Positions 36,732-46,074 of a stretch of 50,104 bases of DNA are shown piece by piece (within the stretch, counting starts at the first letter, position 1; every line of letters starts with the position of its first letter). The notes beneath the pieces were generated by a model. It worked only from the letters and a program-made list of their open reading frames with translations, did no database searches and was not told the origin of the DNA. Source of the stretch: an uncultured Allobosea sp. (GTDB lineage Bacteria; Pseudomonadota; Alphaproteobacteria; Rhizobiales; Beijerinckiaceae); the NCBI RefSeq assembly GCF_945956895.1, contig NZ_CAMFJF010000028.1, positions 1 through 50,104 of the forward strand, in the 5' to 3' direction. A program made the position numbers and the translations under genes.

Positions 36732-37841
36732 TCAGCCCCGCGCTTCCAACGCCCCAATGATCGCCTGGCCCATCTCGCTGGTCGAGACGGCGTTGGCGCC
36801 GGGAGCCGCGATATCCTTGGTGCGGGTGCCGGAGCCCAGCACGTCGGCGATCGCGCCTTCGAGGCGGTCGGCAGCCTCGCCGGCATTGAAGGAGTAGCGC
36901 AGCGCCATGGCGAAGGAGCCGATCATCGCGATCGGGTTGGCGAGGCCCTTGCCGGCGATGTCCGGCGCCGAACCATGGACGGGCTCGTAGAGCGCCTTGC
37001 GCTTGCCGGTGGCCGGATCCTCGGCGCCGAGCGAGGCGGAGGGCAGCATGCCGAGCGAGCCGGTCAGCATCGCCGCGACGTCCGATAGAATATCGCCGAA
37101 CAGGTTGTCGCAGACGATGACATCATACTGCTTCGGCCAGCGCACGAGCTGCATGGCGCAATTGTCAGCCAGCACATGCTCGAGCTCGACATCCTTGTAT
37201 TCGGCCGCATGCAGCGCGGTGACCGTCTGCTTCCAGAGCACGCCGGTCTTCATCACGTTGTGCTTCTCGGCCGAGGAGACCTTGTTGCGGCGGGTGCGGG
37301 CCAGCTCGAAGGCGACGCGGCAGATGCGCTCGATCTCGCCGGTCGTGTAGAGCTGGGTATCGACGCCGCGCTTCTGGCCGTCCTCCAGCGTGACGATCTC
37401 CTTCGGCTCGCCGAAATAGACGCCGCCGGTGAGCTCGCGCACGATCAGGATGTCGAGGCCTTCGACGACCTCGGGCTTGAGCGAGGAGGCCGAGGCCAGC
37501 GCCGGATAGCAGATCGCCGGGCGCAGATTGGCGAACAGGCCGAGATCCTTGCGCAGGCGCAGCAGGCCGGCTTCCGGGCGGTGCTGATAGGGCACGTCAG
37601 CCCATTTGGGACCACCGACCGCGCCGAACAGCACGGCGTCGGCTGCCTCAGCCAACTTCATGTCTCCTTCGGATATGGCCTGCTTGTGCGCGTCATAGGC
37701 AGCGCCACCGACGAGACCCTTCTCGATCTCGAAGGAAGCGAGACCCTGCTTGCCGAACCAGGAGACGATCTGCTCGACCTGACCCATCACCTCGGGGCCG
37801 ATGCCGTCGCCGGGGAGCAGCAGGAGCTTGTGGGTCGCCAT
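36732..37841 (-). CDS. leuB: 3-isopropylmalate dehydrogenase LeuB
   Basis: Third step of leucine synthesis: oxidises and decarboxylates 3-isopropylmalate with NAD. The 369-residue product has the start [13 protein letters not shown], the substrate loop [23 protein letters not shown], and the NAD signature [13 protein letters not shown]. No other leu gene is in the window. Transcribed towards msrP, with a hairpin between. Confidence 0.97.
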   Translation of the reverse strand: MATHKLLLLPGDGIGPEVMGQVEQIVSWFGKQGLASFEIEKGLVGGAAYDAHKQAISEGDMKLAEAADAVLFGAVGGPKWADVPYQHRPEAGLLRLRKDLGLFANLRPAICYPALASASSLKPEVVEGLDILIVRELTGGVYFGEPKEIVTLEDGQKRGVDTQLYTTGEIERICRVAFELARTRRNKVSSAEKHNVMKTGVLWKQTVTALHAAEYKDVELEHVLADNCAMQLVRWPKQYDVIVCDNLFGDILSDVAAMLTGSLGMLPSASLGAEDPATGKRKALYEPVHGSAPDIAGKGLANPIAMIGSFAMALRYSFNAGEAADRLEGAIADVLGSGTRTKDIAAPGANAVSTSEMGQAIIGALEARG

Positions 37842-37943
37842 GGTCGTCGCCTCGCGCGCTTGATGTCGTCAGCTTGGCCGTTTTGCGGCCTCGCCGGGTG
37901 ATTACGGGCGGAACCGTGGCGACGCAAGCGGCGGGCATGCGAA

Positions 37944-37971
37944 GCCGGCGCATGGCAGGCCATGCGCCGGC
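37944..37971 (-). terminator. Long perfect hairpin behind the binding-protein gene
   Basis: GCCGGCGCATGGC pairs over 13 bp with GCCATGCGCCGGC, separated by only AG. It begins 15 bases after the stop at 37986 and lacks a clear T run. It may end the transcript and could form a cruciform in DNA. Confidence 0.6.
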
Positions 37972-37985
37972 GCCGTGAGCGCTGC

Positions 37986-39575
37986 TCAGGCCTTCTTTTC
38001 CATGTTCCAGAAGAACTGGACCGGCGAGAGCACCATGCCGCTCAGGTTCCGCCGGAAAGCCATCGGCTGCTGGACGAGGCCGCAGGGAACGTAAGGGACG
38101 ACCTCAAAGCCACGCTCCTCGATCTTCGCGGCGAGTTCCTTCTGCTTCGCCTCCTCCGGCGTCGCGATCCAGGTATCCCGAAGCCCTTCGATCTGGCTGT
38201 CCTCGGGCCAGCCGAACCAGGCGGAGCCGCCATTGGCCCGCATCAGCGGATGCAGCGCCGGATTGAGCGTATCGGCACAGGACCACAGCGTATGGAACAC
38301 CGACCAGCCGCCCTGGTCGGGCAGGCCGCGATTGGAACGCCGGCCGATGAAGCTTGCCCAGTCGGTCGCCACCAGCTCCGAATTGATGCCGAGCTTCTTG
38401 AACAGATCCTCGGTGATCATGCACTGCTGGTAGGCGATCGGCTGGTCGGCAGGCGCAAGCAGGACGACCTTCTCGCCCTTGTAGCCGGCCTCCTTGAGCA
38501 TGGCCTTGGCCTTCTCGAGATTGGCCGGCATGGCCGCAGCCCCACCTGCGCCCGACGACATCGGCGAGCCCGGGGTGAAGAAGGTCTTGGCCGGGCTGTA
38601 GAACGCCTTGTCGCCGACGACCGCCTCCATGTAATCGGTCTGGTTGACCGCAGCCATCACGGCCCGGCGGATCGCCGGATTGTTGAAGGGCGGCTGCATC
38701 TGGTTGAACCGCATCAGCAGGAACAGGCCGAGCGGCACGTTCTCGATGACGACGTCCTTGTTGCCCTTCAGCATCGGGATCAGGTCGACCGGCGGCTGCT
38801 CGTACCAGTCCAGCTCTCCCTGCATCAGGGCGCCGGCCGCGGCAGCGGCCTCGGTCAGGGCGAGCCATTCGATGCGATCGATCCGGGCGACCTTGCCGCC
38901 GGCCGCCCAGGACGGCGCCTCCTCGCGCGGCTTGTATTTGGCGAAACGCTCGTAGATCGCGTTCTGGCCGGGTACCCATTGCTTGTCCATGAAGCGCCAC
39001 GGGCCGGAGCCAACGGCTTCCGTGATGTTCTTCATGTGGTCGGTCTGCGCGATGCGCTCCGGCATGATGAAGGGCACGTTCGACGAGAGCTTGCCGAGCG
39101 CCGCGGTCATCATCGGGAACGGCTTCTTCAGCCGGATACGGAAGCTGCGCTGGTCGACGACATCGTAGCCCTCGACGAAGGTGGCGAAGGTCTGGCCGAA
39201 GGCATCGCGCTTCGACCAGCGGGCGATCGAGGCGATGCAGTCCTGCGCGCGGACCGGCGTCTCGTCATGGAAGGCCAGCCCCTCGCGGAGGCGGAACGTC
39301 CAGCTCAACCCATCCGGCGCGGTCTCCCAGGCCTCGACCATCTGCGGCTTGATCTGGAAATTCGCATCGGTGGCGAAGAGGGTATCATAGATCAGATAGC
39401 CGTGATTGCGGATGACGTAACTGGTGGCCGTGATCGGATCCAGCGAAGGCAGAGGCGTCGAAGGGTTGAAGCGCAGCGTCGCCGCCGCCCCTTGCGAAAA
39501 GGCCCGGTTGCCCATGAAGGCTGTCGCGGCAAGCGCGCCGGCTCCCTTGAGGACCGTGCGACGGCGGATCGACAT
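37986..39575 (-). CDS. ABC transporter substrate-binding protein, family 5 (peptide/opine type)
   Basis: A 529-residue periplasmic protein that likely captures peptides or similar solutes. It has a twin-arginine signal (R-R-R-T-V-L-K-G) and the family 5 body: L-P-S-L-D-P-I-T-A-T-S, then W-T-F-R-L-R-E-G-L-A-F-H-D. ATG 39575 has GAGGGAG upstream. No permease or ATPase genes are adjacent: leuB lies downstream and a RidA gene upstream, so it must work with components encoded elsewhere or be a leftover. AbcR-type RNAs often target such genes, but no link is shown here. Confidence 0.93.
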   Translation of the reverse strand: MSIRRRTVLKGAGALAATAFMGNRAFSQGAAATLRFNPSTPLPSLDPITATSYVIRNHGYLIYDTLFATDANFQIKPQMVEAWETAPDGLSWTFRLREGLAFHDETPVRAQDCIASIARWSKRDAFGQTFATFVEGYDVVDQRSFRIRLKKPFPMMTAALGKLSSNVPFIMPERIAQTDHMKNITEAVGSGPWRFMDKQWVPGQNAIYERFAKYKPREEAPSWAAGGKVARIDRIEWLALTEAAAAAGALMQGELDWYEQPPVDLIPMLKGNKDVVIENVPLGLFLLMRFNQMQPPFNNPAIRRAVMAAVNQTDYMEAVVGDKAFYSPAKTFFTPGSPMSSGAGGAAAMPANLEKAKAMLKEAGYKGEKVVLLAPADQPIAYQQCMITEDLFKKLGINSELVATDWASFIGRRSNRGLPDQGGWSVFHTLWSCADTLNPALHPLMRANGGSAWFGWPEDSQIEGLRDTWIATPEEAKQKELAAKIEERGFEVVPYVPCGLVQQPMAFRRNLSGMVLSPVQFFWNMEKKA

Positions 39576-39667
39576 GGCAGATCTCCCTCTTTTTGTAGGC
39601 GGATGCCTCAAGGGCACCGCCAAGCAAGGGATATACCAATTGTCGGCACCCTGTCGACAATTTGCCG

Positions 39668-40054
39668 TCAAGCGCGAGGCAAGCGTGCCGTCACCTCGAT
39701 CTCGACCTTCATCTCCGGCTTGAGCAACCCGGCCACGACATAGATGCCGGCGGCCGGCCTGATCTCGCGGAAGAACTCGCCGCAGACGCCAAGCACCGGC
39801 TCGCAATAGCTGCGGTCGGTGACGAAATACTGCGCCCGCACGGCCTGCGACAGCGACGAGCCCGCCTCCTCCAGCACGGCGCTGATCGTGCGGAAGATGT
39901 TCCGCGCCTGCTCGGCCGGATCGTCGGGCAGGATCATGGTGGTGTAGTCGTAGCCGGTTGTGCCGGAGACGAAGACGAGATCGCCGTCGATCACGGCGCG
40001 CGAATAGCCGAAATTGCGCTCGAAGGGCGAGCCGGTGGAAAGCAGGCGGCGCAT
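39668..40054 (-). CDS. RidA family protein (enamine/imine deaminase type)
   Basis: A 128-residue trimer-forming protein of the RidA/YjgF/UK114 family, which hydrolyse reactive imines from PLP enzymes. Marks are F-V-S-G-T-T-G-Y-D and the C-terminal V-E-I-E-V-T-A-R-L. The classical RidA arginine at the end of the fold sits in a context (K-P-E-M-K-V-E-I-E-V) typical of the Rid subfamilies rather than of the archetype, so the activity is not certain. ATG 40054 has GGAGA upstream. It lies 92 bases before the binding-protein gene on the same strand. Confidence 0.9.
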   Translation of the reverse strand: MRRLLSTGSPFERNFGYSRAVIDGDLVFVSGTTGYDYTTMILPDDPAEQARNIFRTISAVLEEAGSSLSQAVRAQYFVTDRSYCEPVLGVCGEFFREIRPAAGIYVVAGLLKPEMKVEIEVTARLPRA

Positions 40055-40075
40055 AGGTTCTCCGAATGAAACGCC

Positions 40076-40176
40076 GGTCATCCCGGGCGACCGAAGGGAG
40101 ACCCGGGATCCATGCCGGAACGGTTCAGGCATGAATCCCGGATCGGCGCCGCTCACGCGGCTTGTCCGGGATGACC
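40076..40176. repeat. Palindromic intergenic repeat, family 3, copy 2
   Basis: GGTCATCCCGGGCGACC pairs at the right with TTGTCCGGGATGACC; inner GGGATCCATG/CATGAATCCC arms and the GATCGGCGCCGC block match the copy at 14474. It lies just upstream of the RidA gene. Confidence 0.88.
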
Positions 40177-40225
40177 AGGCTTTTCATTCGAAACGGCGGC
40201 GCGACACCACCCGTTTTCTGCGCGA

Positions 40226-41410
40226 TCAGACCCGCCCGCCCTTGAGCGCACGCAGGACCTTCTCGCCCGGCCGCCCGGTCTGCGGCATGCCGATCTTGGC
40301 CTCGATCTCCTTGATCGCGGCGCGCGTCAGCGAACCGACCGCGCCATCCGGCTCGCCGACATTGTAGCCCCGCGCGATCAGCAGGCGCTGGAGTTCGCGG
40401 CGCTGCTCCCGCGAAAGCGGCAGGTCGTCTGTCGGCCAGTCGCCCTGCACGCCCGGCCGGCCGCGCAGGCGGTCGGACAGCAGCGAGATGGCGAGCGCAT
40501 AGGAATCCGCGCCGTTATAGCTGTAGGCCGCATCGTAGTTCTTGAAGACGAGGAAGGCCGGGCCGTTGCGCCCCGCCGGCATCAGCAGGCCGGCATTGCC
40601 CGCGCCCGTCAGCGCCGAGCCGTCGAACTTGACGATGCCGCGCGAAGCCCAGCTCGAGACCGGCTGCTTGGGATTGCGCCCGGTCGGGCCGGAATAGCCG
40701 CCGGGAACGCGGACTTCGTAGCCCCAGGTCGCGCCGGTGACCCAGCCGGCCTTGGCCATGAAGTTCGCAGTCGAATGCAACGCATCGGGGATCGAATCGA
40801 CAAGGTCGCGCCGCCCGTCGCCATCGCCGTCGACGGCAAGCCGAAGATAGGTCGAGGGAATAAACTGGGTGTGGCCGAAGGCGCCGGCCCAGGAGCCGAA
40901 CAGCCGCTCGGGCCGCACGTCGCCGCGCTGAATGATCTGCAGCGTCGCGATCAATTCGCCCTTGAAGAAGGCGTTGCGCCGTGGCGCCAGGCAGGCGCCG
41001 GTCGAAAGCGCCTGCACCAACGGCATCTTGCCTCGCGCCTTGCCGAAATCGCTCTCCACACCCCAGACCGCGGCGATGGTGTGGCGGTCGACGCCGAAGC
41101 GCTGCTCCGCCGCGGCGAGCGTCGAGGCATGCTGACGCATCATCGCGCGCCCTTCCGCGACCTTCTCGTCATCGACCAGCGTGCCGAGATAATCCCAGAT
41201 CGGAGTCTTGAACTCCGGCTGGTTGTTCATGGCTTCGATGACCTTCATGTCCGGTTCGACGCCGGCCATGGCCCGGTCGAAGGTCGCGCCCGAGACGCCC
41301 TTGGCAGCGGCCTCCGAACGCAAGCCCGCAAGACAGGACTGGAAGTTGCCCTGCGCCGAGGCGGCGGAGGCGAGAAGGACGAGTGGCAAGGCCAAGTGAA
41401 TTGCGCGCAT
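40226..41410 (-). CDS. Lytic murein transglycosylase (SLT_2/MltB-like) with peptidoglycan-binding domain
   Basis: Cuts peptidoglycan glycan strands, forming anhydro-muramyl ends. The 394-residue product has a signal peptide ending A-S-A-Q-G, a transglycosylase domain with catalytic Glu119 in W-G-V-E-S-D-F-G-K and the F-G-H-T-Q-F-I-P-S-T-Y-L motif, and a C-terminal PG_binding_1 domain (L-Q-R-L-L-I-A-R-G-Y-N-V-G-E-P-D-G). No lipobox cysteine, so it is a soluble periplasmic form rather than a lipoprotein. ATG 41410 fits the signal peptide. Divergent from the SemiSWEET gene. Confidence 0.95.
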   Translation of the reverse strand: MRAIHLALPLVLLASAASAQGNFQSCLAGLRSEAAAKGVSGATFDRAMAGVEPDMKVIEAMNNQPEFKTPIWDYLGTLVDDEKVAEGRAMMRQHASTLAAAEQRFGVDRHTIAAVWGVESDFGKARGKMPLVQALSTGACLAPRRNAFFKGELIATLQIIQRGDVRPERLFGSWAGAFGHTQFIPSTYLRLAVDGDGDGRRDLVDSIPDALHSTANFMAKAGWVTGATWGYEVRVPGGYSGPTGRNPKQPVSSWASRGIVKFDGSALTGAGNAGLLMPAGRNGPAFLVFKNYDAAYSYNGADSYALAISLLSDRLRGRPGVQGDWPTDDLPLSREQRRELQRLLIARGYNVGEPDGAVGSLTRAAIKEIEAKIGMPQTGRPGEKVLRALKGGRV

Positions 41411-41472
41411 GGTCTCCACCGAATCGCAGAATTCCCGCCAAACTAGGGCGTTGCCGTTAACGGAAGTTAACC

Positions 41473-41796
41473 ATGCCCCATCTGGCGATGCGCGACCGAA
41501 TCCCGCTATGGGAGGCGGCCTCACCCGGAACCCGCCCCGTGCCCCTCGCCGTCGAACTCCTCGGTTTCGTCGCCGCCGCGCTGACCAGCCTGTGCTGGCT
41601 GCCGCAAACCTGGCGTACGCTGCGTACCCGCGACACCCGCGCGATCTCGCTGTGGACGCAACTTCTCCTCGCTTGCGGGACGGTGCTCTGGCTGGTTTAC
41701 GGCGTCCAGATCCTGTCCTGGCCGGTCATCGTGGCCAATTCGCTGACGCTGCTGCTCGTGCTGGCCATCATCACCATGAAGCTGCGCTTCGGTTGA
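41473..41796 (+). CDS. SemiSWEET-type sugar transporter
   Basis: A 107-residue membrane protein with three helices and the PQ-loop motif L-C-W-L-P-Q-T-W-R-T, then S-L-W-T-Q and W-L-V-Y-G, as in bacterial SemiSWEETs that dimerise to move sugars passively. ATG 41473 has GGAAG about seven bases upstream; the first 22 residues are an uncommonly long soluble lead and V23 or M6 could be the real start. It is 41 bases before another small membrane protein. Confidence 0.9.
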   Translation: MPHLAMRDRIPLWEAASPGTRPVPLAVELLGFVAAALTSLCWLPQTWRTLRTRDTRAISLWTQLLLACGTVLWLVYGVQILSWPVIVANSLTLLLVLAIITMKLRFG

Positions 41797-41837
41797 ACGC
41801 CCAAGCCCGCCCTGCCGTCGCGAAGAAGGCCTCCGGC

Positions 41838-42194
41838 ATGCCCTCGCTTTCACTGGCCCATCTCCTGCCGATCGTGATGCTGTTCGGCTCGAACATCTTC
41901 ATGACCTTCGCCTGGTACGGGCATCTCAGCTACAAGAGCACCGCGATCTGGCTCGCCATCCTCGCGAGCTGGATGATCGCATTGCCCGAATACATGCTGG
42001 CCGTGCCGGCCAACCGCATCGGCTCGGCCGTCTATTCCGCCGCCGAGCTCAAGACGATGCAGGAGGTCATCACATTGACCGTCTTCGCCGGCTTCTCGGT
42101 GTTCTGGCTGAAGGAATCGCTGACCTGGAGCCATGCGATCGGGTTCGCCCTGATCGCGGCCGGCGCCTTCTTCATCTTCCACGCCAAGGCCTGA
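41838..42194 (+). CDS. DUF486 family membrane protein (DMT superfamily)
   Basis: A 118-residue protein with four helices, matching DUF486. Marks are the F-G-S-N-I-F-M-T-F-A-W-Y-G-H-L start, L-P-E-Y and Q-E-V-I-T-L-T-V-F-A-G-F. Small multidrug-like transport is assumed for relatives; the substrate is unknown. It follows the SemiSWEET gene by 41 bases on the same strand and probably shares its transcript. Confidence 0.9.
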   Translation: MPSLSLAHLLPIVMLFGSNIFMTFAWYGHLSYKSTAIWLAILASWMIALPEYMLAVPANRIGSAVYSAAELKTMQEVITLTVFAGFSVFWLKESLTWSHAIGFALIAAGAFFIFHAKA

Positions 42195-42232
42195 GCGCCG
42201 CACGTCACTTTCCCTTCGACAGGACTACTGCC

Positions 42233-42535
42233 TTGCAAAAGACGGCACTTATTTTCTGCGGCCTCGTGCTCGCCCCCACCGCCGCCCTGGCCGGCCCGAC
42301 CTGCAGCCCGAGCAGCGACAACGCCCGCATCCTCTCCGCGGCATCGCCGAGCGCCGTCCATCGCAACTGGCAGGGCGGCAAGCAGCTCGGCTACGGCTGG
42401 TCGCTTCAGGTCGATCGCAGCGCCCATGACGCCACCGGCACCGAATACTATGTCGGCGACCTCTACGACCCCAATGGCAGCCTCGCGACCCGCAAGGTCT
42501 TCGTCATGGAGCGCGAATGGGATTGCGGCCCCTGA
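42233..42535 (+). CDS. Small secreted protein of unknown function
   Basis: A 100-residue protein starting at TTG 42233 (AGGA upstream; no in-frame ATG before residue 90). A signal peptide ends A-L-A-G. The mature part has two cysteines, one near its start and one two residues before the end, which probably form a disulfide. No family is recognised. It ends 14 bases before a palindromic repeat. Confidence 0.7.
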   Translation: MQKTALIFCGLVLAPTAALAGPTCSPSSDNARILSAASPSAVHRNWQGGKQLGYGWSLQVDRSAHDATGTEYYVGDLYDPNGSLATRKVFVMEREWDCGP

Positions 42536-42549
42536 TCGAGGCCTCCAGG

Positions 42550-42647
42550 CGTCATTCTCGGGCGCAGCGAAGCGTAGACCCGAGAATCTCTCGCAGGACA
42601 GGGCGCCTTTCCGTCCTGAGATGCTCGGGTCAAGCCCGAGCATGACG
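42550..42647. repeat. Palindromic intergenic repeat, family 1, copy 2
   Basis: CGTCATTCTCGGGCGCAGCG with CCCGAGAATCTC, and at the right GCCCGAGCATGACG. It matches the copy at 10480-10574 in order and spacing. It lies between two convergent genes. Confidence 0.88.
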
Positions 42648-42658
42648 AGCCTTCTCGC

Positions 42659-43789
42659 TCACCTGGCCGGCCGCATCCGCAGCACCTTCCCATCCGCCTC
42701 GTCGGTGAGCAGGTAGAGGAAGCCGTCCGGCCCCTGGACCACGTCGCGGATGCGCTCGCCGATATCGGTCAGCAGGCGCTCCTCGCCCGTCACCTTCTCG
42801 CCCTCGGTCGAGAGCCTGACCAGCATCTGCCCGGCGAGCGCCCCGACAAAGAGCGAGTTCTTCCAGGCCGGCCAGACCGGCCCGGAATAGAAGGCGGCTC
42901 CCGACGGCGCGATCGACGGGTCCCAGTAGAACAGCGGCTGCTCCATGCCCGGTTTCGCCGTGCCCTCGCCGATCTTCGCCCCGGAATAATCGACGCCGTA
43001 GGTGATGACCGGCCAGCCGTAATTGAGCCCGGCCTTGGGCGTGTTGATCTCGTCGCCGCCGCGCGCGCCATGTTCTGCGGTCCAAAGCTGCCCGGTATCG
43101 GGATGCAACGCCGCACCCTGCACGTTGCGATGGCCGATCGACCAGATCTCCGGCGCCCAGCCCTCCTTCTTCGGGTTGTCGGCAGGCGTGCTGCCATCCG
43201 GCCGGATGCGGACAAGCTTGCCGAGGTGATTGGCGGGATTCTGAGCCTGATCGCGCTGACTGTAGCGCTCGCCGAGCGTGACGAAGAGCGCACCCGCCCT
43301 GTCGAAGATCAGCCGCGAGCCGAAATGCAGATTGGAATTGATCGTCGGCATCTGCCGGAAGATCATCCCGACCGCCGTTAGTGCCGTGCCCTGCTCGTTC
43401 AGGCGGCCCCGCGCGACGCTGGTGCCGTTGCCTCCGGAGCGCGGCTCGGCGAAAGACACATAGACAAGGCGGTTCTGCGCGAAGGCGGGATCGAGCGCGA
43501 TGCCGAGCAAGCCGCCCTGCCCCCGCGCCATCACGCTCGGCAAACCGGCGATCGGCCGCGAAAGCTTGCCGTCGGCCTCGACGAGCCGAAGCCGCCCCGG
43601 ACGCTCGGTGACCAGCATGCGCCCGTCCGGCAGAAAGGCGAGCCCCCAGGGGTGTTCGAGCCCGCTGGTGACGGTTTCGACGGAAAGCTCACCGGCGCTG
43701 GAGGGATAGCGCTTCTGGGCAGACGCCGTGACGGAAGATATCGCCAGGATCGCAATGGAAGCAGCGATCCGCATGATCCGGTTCTGCAT
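42659..43789 (-). CDS. PQQ-dependent sugar dehydrogenase (soluble, YliI/Asd type)
   Basis: A 376-residue secreted six-bladed propeller enzyme that probably oxidises aldoses with pyrroloquinoline quinone. The signal peptide ends A-S-A-Q. Marks are the H-P-W-G-L-A-F-L-P-D-G start, G-L-L-G-I-A-L-D-P-A-F, the I-G-H-R-N-V-Q-G-A-A motif and E-H-G-A-R-G-G-D-E-I-N. ATG 43789 has AGGAAGG upstream. PQQ biosynthesis genes are not in the window. Confidence 0.93.
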   Translation of the reverse strand: MQNRIMRIAASIAILAISSVTASAQKRYPSSAGELSVETVTSGLEHPWGLAFLPDGRMLVTERPGRLRLVEADGKLSRPIAGLPSVMARGQGGLLGIALDPAFAQNRLVYVSFAEPRSGGNGTSVARGRLNEQGTALTAVGMIFRQMPTINSNLHFGSRLIFDRAGALFVTLGERYSQRDQAQNPANHLGKLVRIRPDGSTPADNPKKEGWAPEIWSIGHRNVQGAALHPDTGQLWTAEHGARGGDEINTPKAGLNYGWPVITYGVDYSGAKIGEGTAKPGMEQPLFYWDPSIAPSGAAFYSGPVWPAWKNSLFVGALAGQMLVRLSTEGEKVTGEERLLTDIGERIRDVVQGPDGFLYLLTDEADGKVLRMRPAR

Positions 43790-43893
43790 GGAGCCCTTCC
43801 TGAAAGAAGACGTGCTCCACCAAAATAGGCAGACCCGGCGCAGTCGCTAGGCTTGTGCCGGCTTTGCTCTCGGAACAGTCGCACGCTTCACGA

Positions 43894-44862
43894 TCACGAT
43901 GCCGCTTGGATCTCCCCGCCGGCAACGAGCCCATGGCTGTGAAGCACAGGTGGCGCTCCCAGAATGAGCCGCCGCGCCAGGAAATAGCTTGCCACCGCGA
44001 TTCCGAGCCCCGCCGCGACATCGATGAAATAATGCCCGCCATCGATCGGCGTCGCCGCGATCATCGTGAGGTTGAGAAACCAGAAGGGCCATCGTACCCA
44101 GCGACTCGTGGCCGGGCCGATCAACAGCAGCATTCCGAGAGCCGCATGATAGGACGGAAAGGTGATGATACCCTCGGCACGCATGAGGTCGAGGCGGAAC
44201 GGCGCCCCCGACCTCAGTCCGGCCATATCGGCGACATGAACGAATGAAGCCGCCGGATTGAGGTTCGGATAGTCGGCGGGGCTCAGCCCAAGATGGACGA
44301 ACATCGCCATGGCCGGCAGGAAGCCCGAAATGAGGATCGTGAACAGCCCCGCGATCATCATCGCGAGAACGACGACACGGATCCGGGTCCCCTCGCCGCT
44401 GAAACTCAGTACCGTGATCAGCACGATCGCCTGGGGCATGAAGCTGGCATAGGCAAAGGTGAACAGGGCGCCGAGCCATGGACGCTCGTCGACCGCCTTG
44501 AGATAGGCCAGCCAATCAAGCCCAAGGCTGAGATCCGCAGCGTGAAACGCGCGATCCTGGAACGGAAAGCCGAGGGTGGCCACCTGATAGGACAAGAGCG
44601 CCCCGAAGACGAGGAAGACCACCATCTGCCCCGTGCAATCGAGCGCGTTGGACAGGCGGGGCTCGTTGCGCCAGCCGGCGTAGTATCGGGCGCCCACCGT
44701 CAAAGCCGCTCCGACCGCCGTCGGAAACAGCAGCGATAGCGGCGCAAGCGATATCGTGGAGAACGGCAGCCAGCACAACGTCACGAGCGACAGGGCTGCA
44801 AGAAGCGCCCATGTCACGCGATTGGCACGATCAGCTCGCTGTGCTTCGATTTCCGTCGCCAA
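43894..44862 (-). CDS. PAP2-family phosphatase-like membrane protein
   Basis: A 322-residue inner-membrane protein with about eight hydrophobic helices. The PAP2 active-site blocks are F-P-S-Y-H-A-A-L-G and, later, D-G-G-H-Y-F-I-D, which bring the two catalytic histidines; this F-P-S-x-H-A-A form resembles the aureobasidin/IPC-synthase branch. The substrate is probably a lipid phosphate. TTG 44862 is used because AGGTGA lies upstream at a good distance and no in-frame ATG fits. It is followed by nothing recognisable for about 100 bases. Confidence 0.85.
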   Translation of the reverse strand: MATEIEAQRADRANRVTWALLAALSLVTLCWLPFSTISLAPLSLLFPTAVGAALTVGARYYAGWRNEPRLSNALDCTGQMVVFLVFGALLSYQVATLGFPFQDRAFHAADLSLGLDWLAYLKAVDERPWLGALFTFAYASFMPQAIVLITVLSFSGEGTRIRVVVLAMMIAGLFTILISGFLPAMAMFVHLGLSPADYPNLNPAASFVHVADMAGLRSGAPFRLDLMRAEGIITFPSYHAALGMLLLIGPATSRWVRWPFWFLNLTMIAATPIDGGHYFIDVAAGLGIAVASYFLARRLILGAPPVLHSHGLVAGGEIQAAS

Positions 44863-45099
44863 GACATGTCACCTGATGGAGCGTGGCGGCCACGATAGCC
44901 GGCGGCGCTTAAGTGCAGGTCAACGCGGATCGTTAAAAAAGCGGTTTCCGTCGCCCGATGCTCGCGGCGAAGCCCGGCGGCTTTCGGCGAGTTCCAGCCG
45001 AGCAAAGCGAAGTCCCCGAGCCACCGCGAAGCGCTCCGCGACGACTCCGGGATCGCCTCCACCGGAGCGACCAGTCCGCAACGATGGCAAGGTGCCGGT

Positions 45100-46074
45100 C
45101 TATTCCGGCTTCACGCCGGCGTCGGTGATGATCTGCTTCCAGGTCGCGATCTCCTGGATGTGGTAGGGCTTGAACGCTGCGGGATCGCGCACCTTCAGGG
45201 TGAAGCCGAGCTTCAGGATCGCTTCGCGCGTCTCGGGCTTGTTGAGCGAGGCGACCACCGCCTTCGAGAGCTTGTCGAGCACGTCGTCCGGCGTCTTCAC
45301 CGGGGCGAAGAAAGCCGCCCAGGAATCGGCGTCGGCATTGCTCACGCCCTGCTCGCGCAGCGTCGGGATATCCTTGGCGCGCGGGTTGCGCTCGGGGCTG
45401 GCCAGCGCCAGCGCGCGCAGCGTGCCGGCATTGATCTGCTCCAGCACGCTCGGCAGCGTCGAATTGGCGATATCGATGCGGCCGGCGACGATCTCCTGCA
45501 CTAGCGGCGCCGCGCCGCGGAACGGCACATGCGTCATCTTGATGCCTGTGCGCTGCATGAACAGCTCCATGGCGAGATGCGAGCCGGAGCCGACGCCGGT
45601 CGAGCCGTAATTGAGCTTGCCTGGGTCGGCCTTGGCGAGCGCGATCAGCTCCTGGATGTTCTTGGCCGGCAGGTCCTTGCGGACGACGAAGGCGTGCTCG
45701 AAGGCACCGACGCCGGCGAGCGGCGCGAAATCCTTCACCGCGTCGTAGCCCGGCTCCTTCAGCAGGAACATGTTGTTGCCATGCGTCTGGTTGTTGCCGA
45801 AGACGATGGTGTAGCCGTCCGGCGCCGCATGGGCGACGGCGCGGGTGCCGACGGCGCCCGAGGCGCCGGCTCGGTTGTCGACGACGACATTGTGCCCGAA
45901 GGCGGTCGTGAGGTCCTGCGCCACGAAGCGCGCGATGGCGTCGGTCGGCCCGCCCGCCGGATAGGGCACGACCAGCGTGATGACCTTGCTCGGGAAGCTC
46001 TGCGCCCGAACGATCGACGGCGCGAAGACGGCGCCGGCCATCAGGCCGAGCGTGGAACGACGGGTCAGCGACAT
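45100..46074 (-). CDS. Tripartite tricarboxylate transporter (Bug-type) binding protein
   Basis: A 324-residue periplasmic binding protein of the Bug/TctC family. It has a signal of possible Tat type (L-T-R-R-S-T-L-G-L) ending V-R-A-Q, the V-V-P-Y-P-A-G-G-P-T-D-A-I-A-R motif, and the Y-G-S-T-G-V-G-S-G-S-H block that contacts the ligand carboxylate. ATG 46074 has GGGAGGA upstream. No TctA/TctB membrane genes are adjacent, the usual state for the many Bug genes of these genomes. Ligand unknown. Confidence 0.94.
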   Translation of the reverse strand: MSLTRRSTLGLMAGAVFAPSIVRAQSFPSKVITLVVPYPAGGPTDAIARFVAQDLTTAFGHNVVVDNRAGASGAVGTRAVAHAAPDGYTIVFGNNQTHGNNMFLLKEPGYDAVKDFAPLAGVGAFEHAFVVRKDLPAKNIQELIALAKADPGKLNYGSTGVGSGSHLAMELFMQRTGIKMTHVPFRGAAPLVQEIVAGRIDIANSTLPSVLEQINAGTLRALALASPERNPRAKDIPTLREQGVSNADADSWAAFFAPVKTPDDVLDKLSKAVVASLNKPETREAILKLGFTLKVRDPAAFKPYHIQEIATWKQIITDAGVKPE

